Below, piece after piece: positions 1 through 7,617 of a DNA stretch of 17,444 bases. Within the stretch, counting starts at the first letter, position 1. The number at the start of each line of letters is the position of its first letter. Position numbers and translations under genes: made by a program. Origin of the DNA: Roseiflexaceae bacterium (lineage in GTDB: Bacteria; Chloroflexota; Chloroflexia; Chloroflexales; Roseiflexaceae); the NCBI GenBank assembly GCA_014381165.1, contig JACMIM010000277.1:1-17444 (forward strand), in the 5' to 3' direction. Below the pieces are notes generated by a model that saw nothing but the letters and a program-made list of their open reading frames with translations, was not told the DNA's origin and searched no databases.

Positions 1-34
1 AAAGCGAGGTTTGGAGCGCACCTCCAAAGGCTTT
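1..34. terminator. Candidate hairpin terminator after the alpha/beta hydrolase
   Basis: A perfect 7-bp stem, TTTGGAG at 10-16 and CTCCAAA at 22-28 with a 5-nt loop, is surrounded by AAAGC (1-5) and GCTTT (30-34), which can also pair. It lies 27-60 nt beyond the stop codon of the minus-strand hydrolase, so it could end that transcript. The T-run on the minus-strand side is short (CGCTTT), so efficient intrinsic termination is uncertain. Confidence 0.4.
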
Positions 35-60
35 GCGCTAGCCCTGGTGTAGCAACTCCT

Positions 61-870
61 TCAGGCGACATGACGTATCAAGAAATCTTGAACCGCACCC
101 CAAAAGAGTTCCGATTCGCCCGCCGAGTGATCGGCGTCGGGAATGACCGCGAGTTCCGCCTTTGGAAGGAGCCGGTACAATCGAAGTGACTCATCGAGTG
201 AGCCTGTTTCATCGCGGTCGCCAGTGATGATCAGCGACGGAACCAGAATGGTGGCCAGCGCTTCATCCGCATATGTAGGAAGACCGAGCCACAGTTCGGA
301 GATCTGCAAAAAGAATCTGCGCCAATACTCAGGCCCATACACATGCGCGTGCGCGGTTTTGATTGTGTCAAAGAATTCGGGGTATACTCGCTCGAACTGA
401 TCGAAATCGAGCTGGCCGGGCTGGGAAAAGCCCATGTCGCCTAATGCCGCCAGATACTGTGTTGTCGGCTGTGTAACCACGCCGCCAAGAATCAGCGCCG
501 TCATTTGATCTGGATGTCGCAGCCCAAGTTCAAGCGCAATCTGGGCACCATCGCTATAGCCAATAATTGTCGGCCGTATCAAGCCAAGCGCGCTGATCAA
601 GCCAGCAACATCATCAGCCATCTGGCTGTAGTTCAGCGTTCCTGCCGGGTTATTGGTTCGACCGTGACCGCGCGAATCCGGCACAATAACGCGGAAGTAT
701 TGCGCCAACGCAGGCACGCGATCGCCCCACATCATGTCGCCGGTGGTAAGCCCGCCATGAAGAAGCACAAGCGGCCAACCCACACCATGATCTTCATAGT
801 AAATCTTCAAGTCGCCGACATCGATATAGCCGGCCTTGGGCCGATCGTGCGTTAGCATTATCATTGGCAT
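61..870 (-). CDS. Alpha/beta-fold hydrolase
   Basis: A 269-aa protein, normal length for a single-domain alpha/beta hydrolase. Visible motifs are the oxyanion strand LVLLHGG (34-40), the strand VIVPDSRGHG (61-70), the nucleophile elbow GYSDG (104-108, Ser106), the acid region ITGDRDE (Asp218 or Asp220) and the catalytic histidine in DADH (His248). The full Ser-Asp-His triad is therefore present and the enzyme should be an active cytoplasmic ester, lactone or C-C bond hydrolase. The substrate cannot be read from sequence. There is no signal peptide. AAGGGA sits only 2 nt before the first ATG (870) but 8 nt before the ATG at codon 3 (864), so the true start may be 864. It is divergent from the STAND regulator, and its promoter must lie within or beyond the MITE-like element at 912-1045. 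Whether that regulator controls it is unknown. Confidence 0.93.
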   Translation of the reverse strand: MPMIMLTHDRPKAGYIDVGDLKIYYEDHGVGWPLVLLHGGLTTGDMMWGDRVPALAQYFRVIVPDSRGHGRTNNPAGTLNYSQMADDVAGLISALGLIRPTIIGYSDGAQIALELGLRHPDQMTALILGGVVTQPTTQYLAALGDMGFSQPGQLDFDQFERVYPEFFDTIKTAHAHVYGPEYWRRFFLQISELWLGLPTYADEALATILVPSLIITGDRDETGSLDESLRLYRLLPKAELAVIPDADHSAGESELFWGAVQDFLIRHVA

Positions 871-911
871 ATTCCCTTGCTTCGAGCGGTTCGTGTCGAG
901 ACGAGATTCAT

Positions 912-1045
912 ACAGGACTTTCGCTTGCTACCAAGATATACGCTTTCTGTGGTAGTTTTTTTCGCCGCAGCGCAAAAAACTAACACAGAAAAATCAATTC
1001 CTTGCCCGCCGCAGGCGAAAAAGACTCCTTAAGCGAAAGTCCTGT
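912..1045. mobile_element. MITE-like foldable element with 15-bp terminal inverted repeats
   Basis: ACAGGACTTTCGCTT at 912-926 is exactly inverted as AAGCGAAAGTCCTGT at 1031-1045. The trinucleotide CAT flanks both ends directly (909-911 and 1046-1048), a possible 3-bp target duplication. Nested inside are an 18-bp arm pair with one mismatch (944-961 with 974-991) and a 9-bp inverted repeat (TTTTTCGCC 958-966 with GGCGAAAAA 1014-1022). There is no coding potential. Exact terminal repeats, nested hairpins and small size are typical of non-autonomous miniature transposable elements mobilised by a DDE transposase in trans. The family is not identified. It lies between two divergent genes and probably separates or supplies their promoters. 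The alternative is a large regulatory hairpin array. Confidence 0.6.
944..991. repeat. Long hairpin at the core of the MITE-like element
   Basis: TTTCTGTGGTAGTTTTTT (944-961) pairs with AAAAAACTAACACAGAAA (974-991) over 18 positions with a single mismatch. CGC (963-965) and GCG (970-972) can pair in the loop. With A/T tracts on both sides it could also act as a bidirectional terminator that insulates the divergent genes. Confidence 0.65.
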
Positions 1046-1171
1046 CATAGTTTCGATTATGGTACCCCAAAACACGAGTATGAACGTTGTGCTGGCCATG
1101 AGCACGATGGTGCAACCAGCCTTCATTACGTCCTCTCCAAGGCAGGCACCCACACCCTATTGCAGGACGTG

Positions 1172-1177
1172 TATAAT
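1172..1177 (+). promoter_or_regulatory. Candidate -10 box of the STAND/SARP regulator gene
   Basis: A consensus TATAAT lies at 1172-1177. No convincing -35 hexamer is seen 16-18 nt upstream, so it may depend on an activator. A transcript starting about 7 nt downstream would have a roughly 33-nt leader before the ATG at 1218. This supports placing the start there rather than at upstream in-frame codons. Confidence 0.35.
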
Positions 1178-1217
1178 TCGCGATAGGCTTCTCGCGTGGC
1201 TTTACCCTTTTGAGCGA

Positions 1218-4200
1218 ATGCGCTCTGCTTCAACCCAACGTATGGCATTGACCACCGAGAAACAACAGGTTTTGGCAATGACCTTTGCCGAGCGTGAGCT
1301 TATCGGGCGAGATGCGTTGCTTGCCGAACTTGCGCCGCATGTCGTTGCCCAGCGCCTGCTAACGTTGATTGGCCCGGGCGGGGTTGGCAAAACCAGCATC
1401 GCGCAGCAGCTTGCACGGGATTGTACCACCGCAGCTGTATTTGCTGGCGGTGTACATTGGGTTGACCTTGCAGCGCTGTCGGAAGGAACCGCCGTGCCGC
1501 AAGCGGTTGCCGCAGCATGGGGGCTGGCTGAACAGCGCGGTACATCCTGGCTCGAAACGCTTGTCGCTGCGCTGCATGCCACGCAGGCACTGCTCGTCCT
1601 TGATACCTGCGAACACCTCCACGATCCATGCCGCACACTTTGTGTTCAGCTTCTTGCTGCCTGCCCGCAGCTTCATATCCTCGCAACCAGTCGCAAGCCA
1701 CTTGGCTTAGATTCCGAAATGCGCGTGCCGATTCCGCCACTTGATGCTCCTGATGCGGTGGCGTTATTTCGTCTGCGGGCGACGGCGCGCCTTGCTTCGT
1801 TTACAGCAAACGATAATGCGGCGCTTACCATTGCCACTATTTGCACGCAGCTCGATGGTGTTCCATTGGCAATTGAACTTGCTGCCGCACGAGTGACGCT
1901 GTTGAGCGTGGCACAGATCGCCGAGCATATGGGCCGAAGCCTTGGCCTGCTCGCTAGCCGCGAACCTGCTCTGCCGCTGCGCCAACGCTCATTACGCGGC
2001 GCACTCGAATGGAGCTATACGCTGCTCAACAGCAACGAGCAAGCGCTGTTTTGCCAATTATCGGTCTTTGCCGGCAGCTTCGATTTCGCTGCTGTCGAAG
2101 CCGTATGTCTTGTTTCGGCACCGCTCGACGCACTTGCCGAACTCGTCGATGCATCGTTGGTCATGGTCACACCAGATGATCAAACCATGCGCTACCGGCT
2201 GCATGAAGTGGCCCGGCAGTATGCCGCAGAGCGGCTTGCCGAAACGGGCCAGCGCATGGCAACCCGCGTCCGCCAGCTTGCGTGGGCGGTTGCGCTTGGC
2301 GAACGCGCCGAGCGCACATTCGATGTCGCCCGACAGGATGCCTGGCTTGCCCAGCTTGTGCTTGAGCACGAAAACATACGTAGCGCGCTGCAAACAGCCG
2401 AGGAAACTGGCGATGCTGATGCTATGCTGCGGCTGGCGAGCGCACTGGTCTCTTTTTGGAATAGTGTTTCGATCAGCGAAGGGCGGAATTGGCTGGCCCG
2501 TGGCCGGGCGCGTGCGCCAGTCGAACCGCGCATCACCTCGGCTAAAGCCTGGAACAGCGAAAGCTTTTTGGCCTACCGCCAGGGCGACTACGACGGCATG
2601 CACCGCGCCGCCAGTGCCGCACTTACCGAAGCGCTCACGCTTGAGTACGCCGCAGGCATTGCCGACGCGCGCTACCGGCTGGGTATTTATGCCGAAATGA
2701 AGGGCGCGCCCGCCGAAGCTCGCATACACTACCAGCAAAGTCTCGATCTCTACCGCGAGCTTGGTGACCGGCGCGGCACCAGCCAGATACTGAATGGACT
2801 GGCACACATCGCTAAGAACGAAGGCGACTTCAGCCAAGCCCGCCAGTATTATGGCCAAGGGTTGGCGATTGCCCGCGCCGATGGTGACCGTTTGACCACT
2901 GCGCTGCTGCTGATCAGCCTGGCAAACCTCATGCTCGATACGAACGAATTGGTGGCGGCGGAAGCAGCCTATGCGGAAAGCTTGGCGCATCTGCGCGCAA
3001 TTGACCATCCTTCGTATCAGATGTACGCCATCAACGGCCTGGGCGAAGTTGCCCACTACCGCCAGGATTTTGCCACGGCGAACGAACGCTATCGCGAAGG
3101 TTTGCAGATGGCCCGTGACCTCGGCGCGGTCGGTATGGCCGCGCAGTTTCTTGTTCACTTGGGCCACACTGCAATCAATAGCGCCGATCACACTGAAGCT
3201 GCCGACTGCCTAAGCGAAGGGTTGCGCTTGTATCTACAGCTCAAACGAACCCACCGAATTGCTGGCACGATTCATTTTTGTGCCTATCTCGTTGTTCGGC
3301 TTGGCTACCCAGCCCAAGCTACAGCACTGTTCGTTGCTGGGCTGCGAGCAGTGCAGGCCGAAGATTTCGCCTATCTTGGCAACGACGCTGCATTGCTGGC
3401 GAACGCCAGCGCAACTGCCCGCGCTGCACTCACACCAACCGAATACGCACTGAGTGTTGCCGATGGCGAAATGCTGAACATGGCGCAGGCCGCAGAACTT
3501 GCGCTTTCGGCAGTGTATTTGCCGCAGCGCCCGCTGCCTAGCGCGCCGCCACCAGAACTGCAGATTTTCTTGTTCGGCCGCTTGCGCGTTGTATGCAACG
3601 GGCGTGAGTTGACGGGCGACGATTGGGTGTACAGCAAAACTAAAGATTTGCTGTTGTTTCTGCTGCTCGTCGATTCCGCCGATAAAGCCGAAATCGGCGC
3701 GGCGCTCTGGCCGGATGCTTCGGCGGAACAGCTCAAGCAGAACTTTCGCATGGCAGTGTATCATCTGCGCCGCGCGCTGGGTCGGGCGGAATGGATTATT
3801 TTTGATGGCGGGCGCTATGCCTTTAACCGCACGCTGCATAGTTGGCTCGATGTCGCAGCCTTTGAGCAAGCGCTGGCCAGCAGCCCAGCACAGCGTGGCG
3901 ATCATTTGCGCACCGCCGCCGCGCTGTACACCGGCGACATGACATGTGGCGAGTTAGAAAGCGATCTCGTGCTGATCCGGCGCGAGCGGTTGCACCAGCA
4001 GGCGCTTGAGGTGCTGCTGGCGCTTGGTGAGATGCATCTGTCCAACGGCCACTACATCGCTGCGGCTGATGCCTACCACCGCGCGATCGCGCTAGATACG
4101 TATGGCGAAGCGGCGCAGCGCGGCGTGATGCGCAGCCTGGCGCGGCAAGGCGAAGGCGGCGCGGCACTTGCCCACTACGCGCATTTTGCCGAACTGCTGG

Positions 4201-4277
4201 CCCAGGATTTAGGTGTGGCTCCTACACCCGAAACCGCGACGCTCGCCGCACAGATTCAAGCCGGCACCGTTCTTTAG
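1218..4277 (+). CDS. STAND ATPase / TPR regulator with C-terminal SARP (wHTH + BTAD) module
   Basis: A 1019-aa cytoplasmic regulator when read from ATG 1218. The N-terminal NB-ARC-like NTPase has the P-loop GPGGVGKTS (52-60), Walker B LLVLD before CEHL (about 125-133), the sensor ATSR (about 156-159) and the motif GVPLAIELAAAR (214-225). A winged-helix segment follows near LEWSYTLL. Helical TPR-type repeats fill about 400-770. From about residue 778 the protein changes to a SARP-type DNA-binding winged helix (LFGRLRVV, then LRRALG) followed by a BTAD domain ending near GVAPTPET. The known AfsR order puts the SARP module first; here it is last. STAND proteins act as nucleotide-switched, ligand-triggered oligomerising regulators; the ligand is unknown. 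The frame stays open upstream to 1002, but only via TTG and through the MITE-like element. ATGs at 1242 and 1278 are alternatives and no candidate start has a strong ribosome-binding site. Confidence 0.88.
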   Translation: MRSASTQRMALTTEKQQVLAMTFAERELIGRDALLAELAPHVVAQRLLTLIGPGGVGKTSIAQQLARDCTTAAVFAGGVHWVDLAALSEGTAVPQAVAAAWGLAEQRGTSWLETLVAALHATQALLVLDTCEHLHDPCRTLCVQLLAACPQLHILATSRKPLGLDSEMRVPIPPLDAPDAVALFRLRATARLASFTANDNAALTIATICTQLDGVPLAIELAAARVTLLSVAQIAEHMGRSLGLLASREPALPLRQRSLRGALEWSYTLLNSNEQALFCQLSVFAGSFDFAAVEAVCLVSAPLDALAELVDASLVMVTPDDQTMRYRLHEVARQYAAERLAETGQRMATRVRQLAWAVALGERAERTFDVARQDAWLAQLVLEHENIRSALQTAEETGDADAMLRLASALVSFWNSVSISEGRNWLARGRARAPVEPRITSAKAWNSESFLAYRQGDYDGMHRAASAALTEALTLEYAAGIADARYRLGIYAEMKGAPAEARIHYQQSLDLYRELGDRRGTSQILNGLAHIAKNEGDFSQARQYYGQGLAIARADGDRLTTALLLISLANLMLDTNELVAAEAAYAESLAHLRAIDHPSYQMYAINGLGEVAHYRQDFATANERYREGLQMARDLGAVGMAAQFLVHLGHTAINSADHTEAADCLSEGLRLYLQLKRTHRIAGTIHFCAYLVVRLGYPAQATALFVAGLRAVQAEDFAYLGNDAALLANASATARAALTPTEYALSVADGEMLNMAQAAELALSAVYLPQRPLPSAPPPELQIFLFGRLRVVCNGRELTGDDWVYSKTKDLLLFLLLVDSADKAEIGAALWPDASAEQLKQNFRMAVYHLRRALGRAEWIIFDGGRYAFNRTLHSWLDVAAFEQALASSPAQRGDHLRTAAALYTGDMTCGELESDLVLIRRERLHQQALEVLLALGEMHLSNGHYIAAADAYHRAIALDTYGEAAQRGVMRSLARQGEGGAALAHYAHFAELLAQDLGVAPTPETATLAAQIQAGTVL

Positions 4278-4307
4278 CCACTTCTTTAGCTACCCCTTCG
4301 CTATGCT

Positions 4308-4559
4308 GTGGACATGCCACAGCACACACCCGAAACAGATGATCGCGGCGCAGCACACACGTTGACGTTGATCGTGAGGTTGCGCCGAGAACCAGGCAGC
4401 ACCGCGTGGCGCACCCAAGTAATTGACGTAGGTTCCGGCAAAACCACTGCGATAAGTCTTGTTCCCGATCAGGGCGGCGATAGTGTCGCACCGTTTGCCC
4501 ACGCGCTTGCTGCGGCAATCGAACGGTTGTTAGGCTGTCTGCCCACAAAGGAGGATTGA
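4308..4559 (+). CDS. Small hypothetical protein (83 aa)
   Basis: Not recognised. It starts at GTG 4308 (MDM...) or at ATG 4314, 30-36 nt after the regulator's stop, so it may be co-transcribed. The product is soluble-looking. It has a basic beta-like segment (LIVRLRREPG), then IDVGSGKTTAISL, and an amphipathic helix near FAHALAAAIERLL. The GSGKTT string resembles a P-loop, but the protein is far too small for a P-loop NTPase and the required sheet is absent, so this is probably chance. No clear ribosome-binding site precedes either start. Its 3' end (AAAGGAGG, 4547-4554) supplies the ribosome-binding site of the next small gene, and its stop codon directly abuts that gene's start, a typical translationally coupled arrangement that supports both genes being real. 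Confidence 0.5.
   Translation: MDMPQHTPETDDRGAAHTLTLIVRLRREPGSTAWRTQVIDVGSGKTTAISLVPDQGGDSVAPFAHALAAAIERLLGCLPTKED
4547..4554 (+). promoter_or_regulatory. Near-perfect Shine-Dalgarno for the 42-aa ORF
   Basis: AAAGGAGG ends 5 nt before GTG 4560. It is embedded in the last codons of the preceding small gene, which indicates coupled translation. The 12-mer AGGAGGATTGAG (4549-4560) recurs exactly before the metallopeptidase start (7604-7615). Confidence 0.55.
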
Positions 4560-4688
4560 GTGAAGACGTACTTCTCGTTCGCTCGACTTGCGGCGGACGA
4601 GGCTGAGGGAAGCCCGAATCGCTTTGGTGATTGGCTGTACTTGGTTCTGGTCACGCTGGATGACCAGCGCGTTCCTCACTCTGTTTGA
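4560..4688 (+). CDS. Small hypothetical protein (42 aa), translationally coupled
   Basis: The frame opens at GTG 4560, immediately after the preceding TGA and 5 nt behind AAAGGAGG, and ends at TGA 4686-4688. The product begins MKTYFSFARLAADEAEG, continues with a hydrophobic stretch WLYLVLVTL and ends RVPHSV. I do not recognise it. The near-ideal ribosome-binding site and the abutting start are the main arguments that it is translated. It could instead be the surviving N-terminus of a longer gene cut by a later mutation. It is too short to judge by codon usage. Confidence 0.42.
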   Translation: MKTYFSFARLAADEAEGSPNRFGDWLYLVLVTLDDQRVPHSV

Positions 4689-4848
4689 TGTTCGGTGATC
4701 TGATGGTGGTGTGTTTGGGTGCGGGTAGCACTGCCTCCACCGTTCTTGAGTCCATCCCATTTTCGCAATGCGACATACGTTGCCCAGACGCAACGCCTCA
4801 TAAACGTTAGCGACCTGTTCAGGCAGGTCTCGTAGAAAGGACCCCATC
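4689..4848. other. Leader region of the beta-helix surface protein gene
   Basis: A 160-nt non-coding spacer. It contains a perfect 6-bp hairpin (CGTTGC 4778-4783 and GCAACG 4790-4795, 6-nt loop) in the presumed 5' leader. The ribosome-binding site AGAAAGGA (4834-4841) lies 7 nt before ATG 4849. No convincing -35/-10 pair and no U-tailed terminator were seen. Confidence 0.45.
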
Positions 4849-7560
4849 ATGTCGATCATGCGACGTTCCCTGATCAGCAGGCTGCCCACGGTTCTGGCCT
4901 GTTTACTCGTGTTGAGCAGTTCATTGGCTGCCTTTCCCGCCACCACGCTCGCCGCTCCTACTGTTGTGACCAACTGCACCGAAGCCGGGTTGATCGCGGC
5001 CCTGGCCGTGGGCGGCGATATCACGTTCAACTGCGGTGGCCCAGCGACGATCACCGTGACCAACCAAAAGGTCATTTCGAAGAACACCTCGATCGATGGC
5101 AGCAACAACGGCAACCAGGTGACGATCAGCGGCGCGAACAACGTGCGCGTCCTGTTCGTTAGTGTCGGCGCCACGCTCACCCTCAACAATATCAAAATCG
5201 CCAATGGCAATGCCAGCGGCGCGTCACCTAGCAGTGGTGGTGGCCTGTATAACGCCGGTACGATCGTGCTGACCTATGTGTTCTTCGACTCGAACCAAGC
5301 CGTGGAAGGTGGCGGTATCTTCAACGCTTTTGGTGCGACCGCCACGCTCAACCAGGTCTATTTCGGCTTCAACAAGGCGTCCTACGGCGGTGGCGGGCTG
5401 TTCAACAACGGCACGCTGCTCGGCATTAGTAGCGGGGGTTACAACAACAACACCACCGACAACTACGGAGCGGGGATTTTCTTTAACGGTGGGACGACCA
5501 CGATTAGCTATGCCAGCTTTGAAGGCAACATTTCAGGTGGCAATGGCGGTGCTATCTATGCCAACAATGGGGCGCTCACCATATCCAACAGTACAAGCTT
5601 TACCAACAACCAGGCCAAACGTCAAGGCGGGGCTATTTGGGATGGTCTTGCCAGCCCCAACGTGCTCCGCATCGACAACGCTACCTTCACAGGCAATTCA
5701 GTGACGGGCGCGAATAGCGCCAGTTCGTATGGTGATGATGCTGAAGGGGGTGCGATTTATACCTATCGTAACGATGCGATCAACATCAGCAACAGCACAT
5801 TCACCACCAACAGTGCTAAAGGTGGCAACGGCAACGGCAATTATGGTGGCGATGCAACAGGGGGCGCGATTTACCATCACGGTACCGGGCTCATGACCAT
5901 CGCAACCAGCACCTTCTCGCAAAACACTACGACCGGCGGCAATGGCGGCATGAACGGCGGTGGCGATGCGACAGGTGGCGCGATTGCTGCCGATTACGGC
6001 GCAATGACAGTGCTAACCAGCACGCTGAGCACCAACACTGCGACCGGCGGCATTGGCTATGGCAACGGGAGCGGCAGTGCCAATGGCGGCGCGATCTACA
6101 ACCGAAGCAACAACACCTACACCATCAGCGCCAGCACCTTCAACGGCAACGTCGCCCAGGGCGGCGCGAGTGGTGGGTATGGTGGCGGCAGCGCCGAGGG
6201 TGGCGCGCTGTTCAGCGACAACAACAATGCGCCATTCTTGGTCAACAGCACGCTGTATCGCAACCGAGCCATCGGTGGCACAGGCGGCACGACGCGCCCT
6301 GGTGGCAACGCGGCCGGTGGTGGTATTTATCAATTTGCCGGCGGCGATAACCTGACGGTGCTCAACAGTACCATCATCGAAAATGGTGCGGTGGGCGGCA
6401 GTGGTTCCGCAACCGGCACCAAGAGCGGCAGCGGCATCTTTGGCGGCCTGAGCGGTTCGGGCGTGACCATCTCTAACACCATCATCTCCGGCAATGCGCT
6501 GGCCGAAAATTGTGGCGGGATCATCGTTGGTGGCGGCTATAATCTGGAATATCTCAGCACCACCTGTGGTCTGAGCGCCGCCAAGAATGACCAGAGCGGC
6601 GACCACAAACTCGTTGCACTCGCCGACAACGGCGGCCAGACCCAGACGATGGCGTTGCGGGCGGGCAGCGCCGCGATCGACACCGGCGACGACAGCGCTT
6701 GTGCTGCTGCACGTGTCAACAAGCTCGACCAGCGCGGCTTCACGCGCCCGTTCGGCACCCGCTGCGACATCGGCGCGTATGAGTTCATCGCCCCAACGCT
6801 GGCTACGGCCTTCTCGCCCCCGATCATCGGCAGCGGCGGAACAACTGTGCTGACCTTGACGCTCGCCAATCCAAGCGGTGTCGCGGTTACGGGCGTTGGC
6901 TTCACGGCGACGCTGCCAAGCCAACTTAGTTTGAAGAATACGCCCAGCGGCACCTGCGGCGGTACGATCAACGTCGCCGCCAACGTGATCACGGTTGGGG
7001 GCATCAGCATGGCCGTCGCCGCGTCGTGTGCCATCACAGCCACCGTGGCAGCCACGACAGCAGGCACCTTCTTCACCACGACCGGCCCGCTGGCTTCGAC
7101 CCAGTTTGGTGCCGTCGGCGTCGACAGCACTGCCACGCTCACGGTCAACGGCCCAGCGGCGAGTGTGGTGGAGGCCGGTTCCGGGCAAACCGCGCAGGTC
7201 AACACGTCGTTCGCCACGCCGCTACAAGCCAAAGTTACCGATAGCATCGGCAACCCGATCGTCGGTGCTAGCGTGACGTTCTTTGCGCCCGGCGGCGGCG
7301 CGAGTTGCATCTTTGCGGGCGGCGGTAGCAGCTACAATACCACGACCGACGCCGATGGCGTGGCGACGGCGCTCCAATGCACCGCCAACGCAACCGTCGG
7401 CAGCTACACCGTGCAAGCGAACACACCCGGTGTGGCAATCCCGGCCTCTTTTAGCCTAACGAACAGCCTGACCGCGCCTACGGTCACGCCCGCGCCTGCG
7501 CCCACGCCTGTGCCTGGCCCTGGGCAGCGCAGTGTGTACCTGCCGCTAACGACGCATTGA
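4849..7560 (+). CDS. Secreted right-handed beta-helix surface protein with Big-1-like domain and YLPL tail
   Basis: A 903-aa exported protein. A Sec signal peptide covers 1 to about 36 (RR, a hydrophobic core, then TTLAA). Residues about 44-560 form an Asn/Gly/Thr-rich right-handed parallel beta-helix with coils of the type GGAIYNNG followed by TISNSTF. Six 37-39-residue units run from about 294 to 523. Residues about 555-646 (GGGYNLEYL, DNGGQTQTMAL, GSAAIDTGD, DIGAYEF) match the choice-of-anchor-type domain that commonly follows such helices. About 648-766 is a DUF11-like beta-sandwich, and about 766-870 is a Big-1/invasin-like Ig domain (VTDSIGNPIVGASVTF). A Pro/Thr linker then leads to SVYLPLTTH. 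A surface or matrix role such as adhesion or polysaccharide binding is likely. No catalytic residues are evident. It is followed after 57 nt by the metallopeptidase gene with no terminator between them. Confidence 0.9.
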   Translation: MSIMRRSLISRLPTVLACLLVLSSSLAAFPATTLAAPTVVTNCTEAGLIAALAVGGDITFNCGGPATITVTNQKVISKNTSIDGSNNGNQVTISGANNVRVLFVSVGATLTLNNIKIANGNASGASPSSGGGLYNAGTIVLTYVFFDSNQAVEGGGIFNAFGATATLNQVYFGFNKASYGGGGLFNNGTLLGISSGGYNNNTTDNYGAGIFFNGGTTTISYASFEGNISGGNGGAIYANNGALTISNSTSFTNNQAKRQGGAIWDGLASPNVLRIDNATFTGNSVTGANSASSYGDDAEGGAIYTYRNDAINISNSTFTTNSAKGGNGNGNYGGDATGGAIYHHGTGLMTIATSTFSQNTTTGGNGGMNGGGDATGGAIAADYGAMTVLTSTLSTNTATGGIGYGNGSGSANGGAIYNRSNNTYTISASTFNGNVAQGGASGGYGGGSAEGGALFSDNNNAPFLVNSTLYRNRAIGGTGGTTRPGGNAAGGGIYQFAGGDNLTVLNSTIIENGAVGGSGSATGTKSGSGIFGGLSGSGVTISNTIISGNALAENCGGIIVGGGYNLEYLSTTCGLSAAKNDQSGDHKLVALADNGGQTQTMALRAGSAAIDTGDDSACAAARVNKLDQRGFTRPFGTRCDIGAYEFIAPTLATAFSPPIIGSGGTTVLTLTLANPSGVAVTGVGFTATLPSQLSLKNTPSGTCGGTINVAANVITVGGISMAVAASCAITATVAATTAGTFFTTTGPLASTQFGAVGVDSTATLTVNGPAASVVEAGSGQTAQVNTSFATPLQAKVTDSIGNPIVGASVTFFAPGGGASCIFAGGGSSYNTTTDADGVATALQCTANATVGSYTVQANTPGVAIPASFSLTNSLTAPTVTPAPAPTPVPGPGQRSVYLPLTTH
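5728..6420 (+). repeat. Six tandem 37-39-residue beta-helix units
   Basis: The motif (D/S/N)AxGG(A/G)(I/L) recurs at residues 297, 335, 373, 410, 448 and 487 of the 903-aa protein, a period of 37-39 residues (about 114 nt). Each unit carries GGAIY-like, STF-like and NxAxGG-like strands. The copies have diverged at the DNA level, so this is an old structural repeat, though still regular enough to allow unit gain or loss. Confidence 0.75.
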
Positions 7561-7600
7561 GCAGCCCTATATTGCCTTGGTGTAGTGTGGTGAGGCCTTA

Positions 7601-7609
7601 AAGAGGAGG
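7601..7609 (+). promoter_or_regulatory. Ribosome-binding site of the metallopeptidase gene
   Basis: AAGAGGAGG at 7601-7609 is followed by an 8-nt spacer and ATG 7618, which fixes the start. It shares AGGAGGATTGAG with the leader of the 42-aa ORF. Confidence 0.6.
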
Positions 7610-7617
7610 ATTGAGCG

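Noticed and set aside
1002..1217. Extension of the STAND regulator to a TTG codon at 1002
   Set aside because: It would run through the end of the MITE-like element and over a TATAAT box, has no ribosome-binding site, and its sequence does not resemble an NB-ARC N-terminus.
2058..3191. 377-codon open frame on the minus strand opposite the regulator
   Set aside because: It is a shadow of the GC-rich coding strand, with low-complexity composition and no family motif; the plus-strand frame has clear STAND and TPR features.
4425..4450. GSGKTT in the 83-aa protein as a Walker A P-loop
   Set aside because: The protein is too short for a P-loop fold and has no Walker B partner; the match is probably chance.
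5728..6420. Possible CRISPR-like repeat array
   Set aside because: The periodicity is at the protein level inside an open frame; there are no identical 24-40-bp repeats with unique spacers.
6013..7188. 391-codon minus-strand frame opposite the beta-helix gene
   Set aside because: Its Arg/Ala/Gly-rich composition mirrors the Asn/Gly/Thr-rich plus-strand repeats; no recognisable domain.
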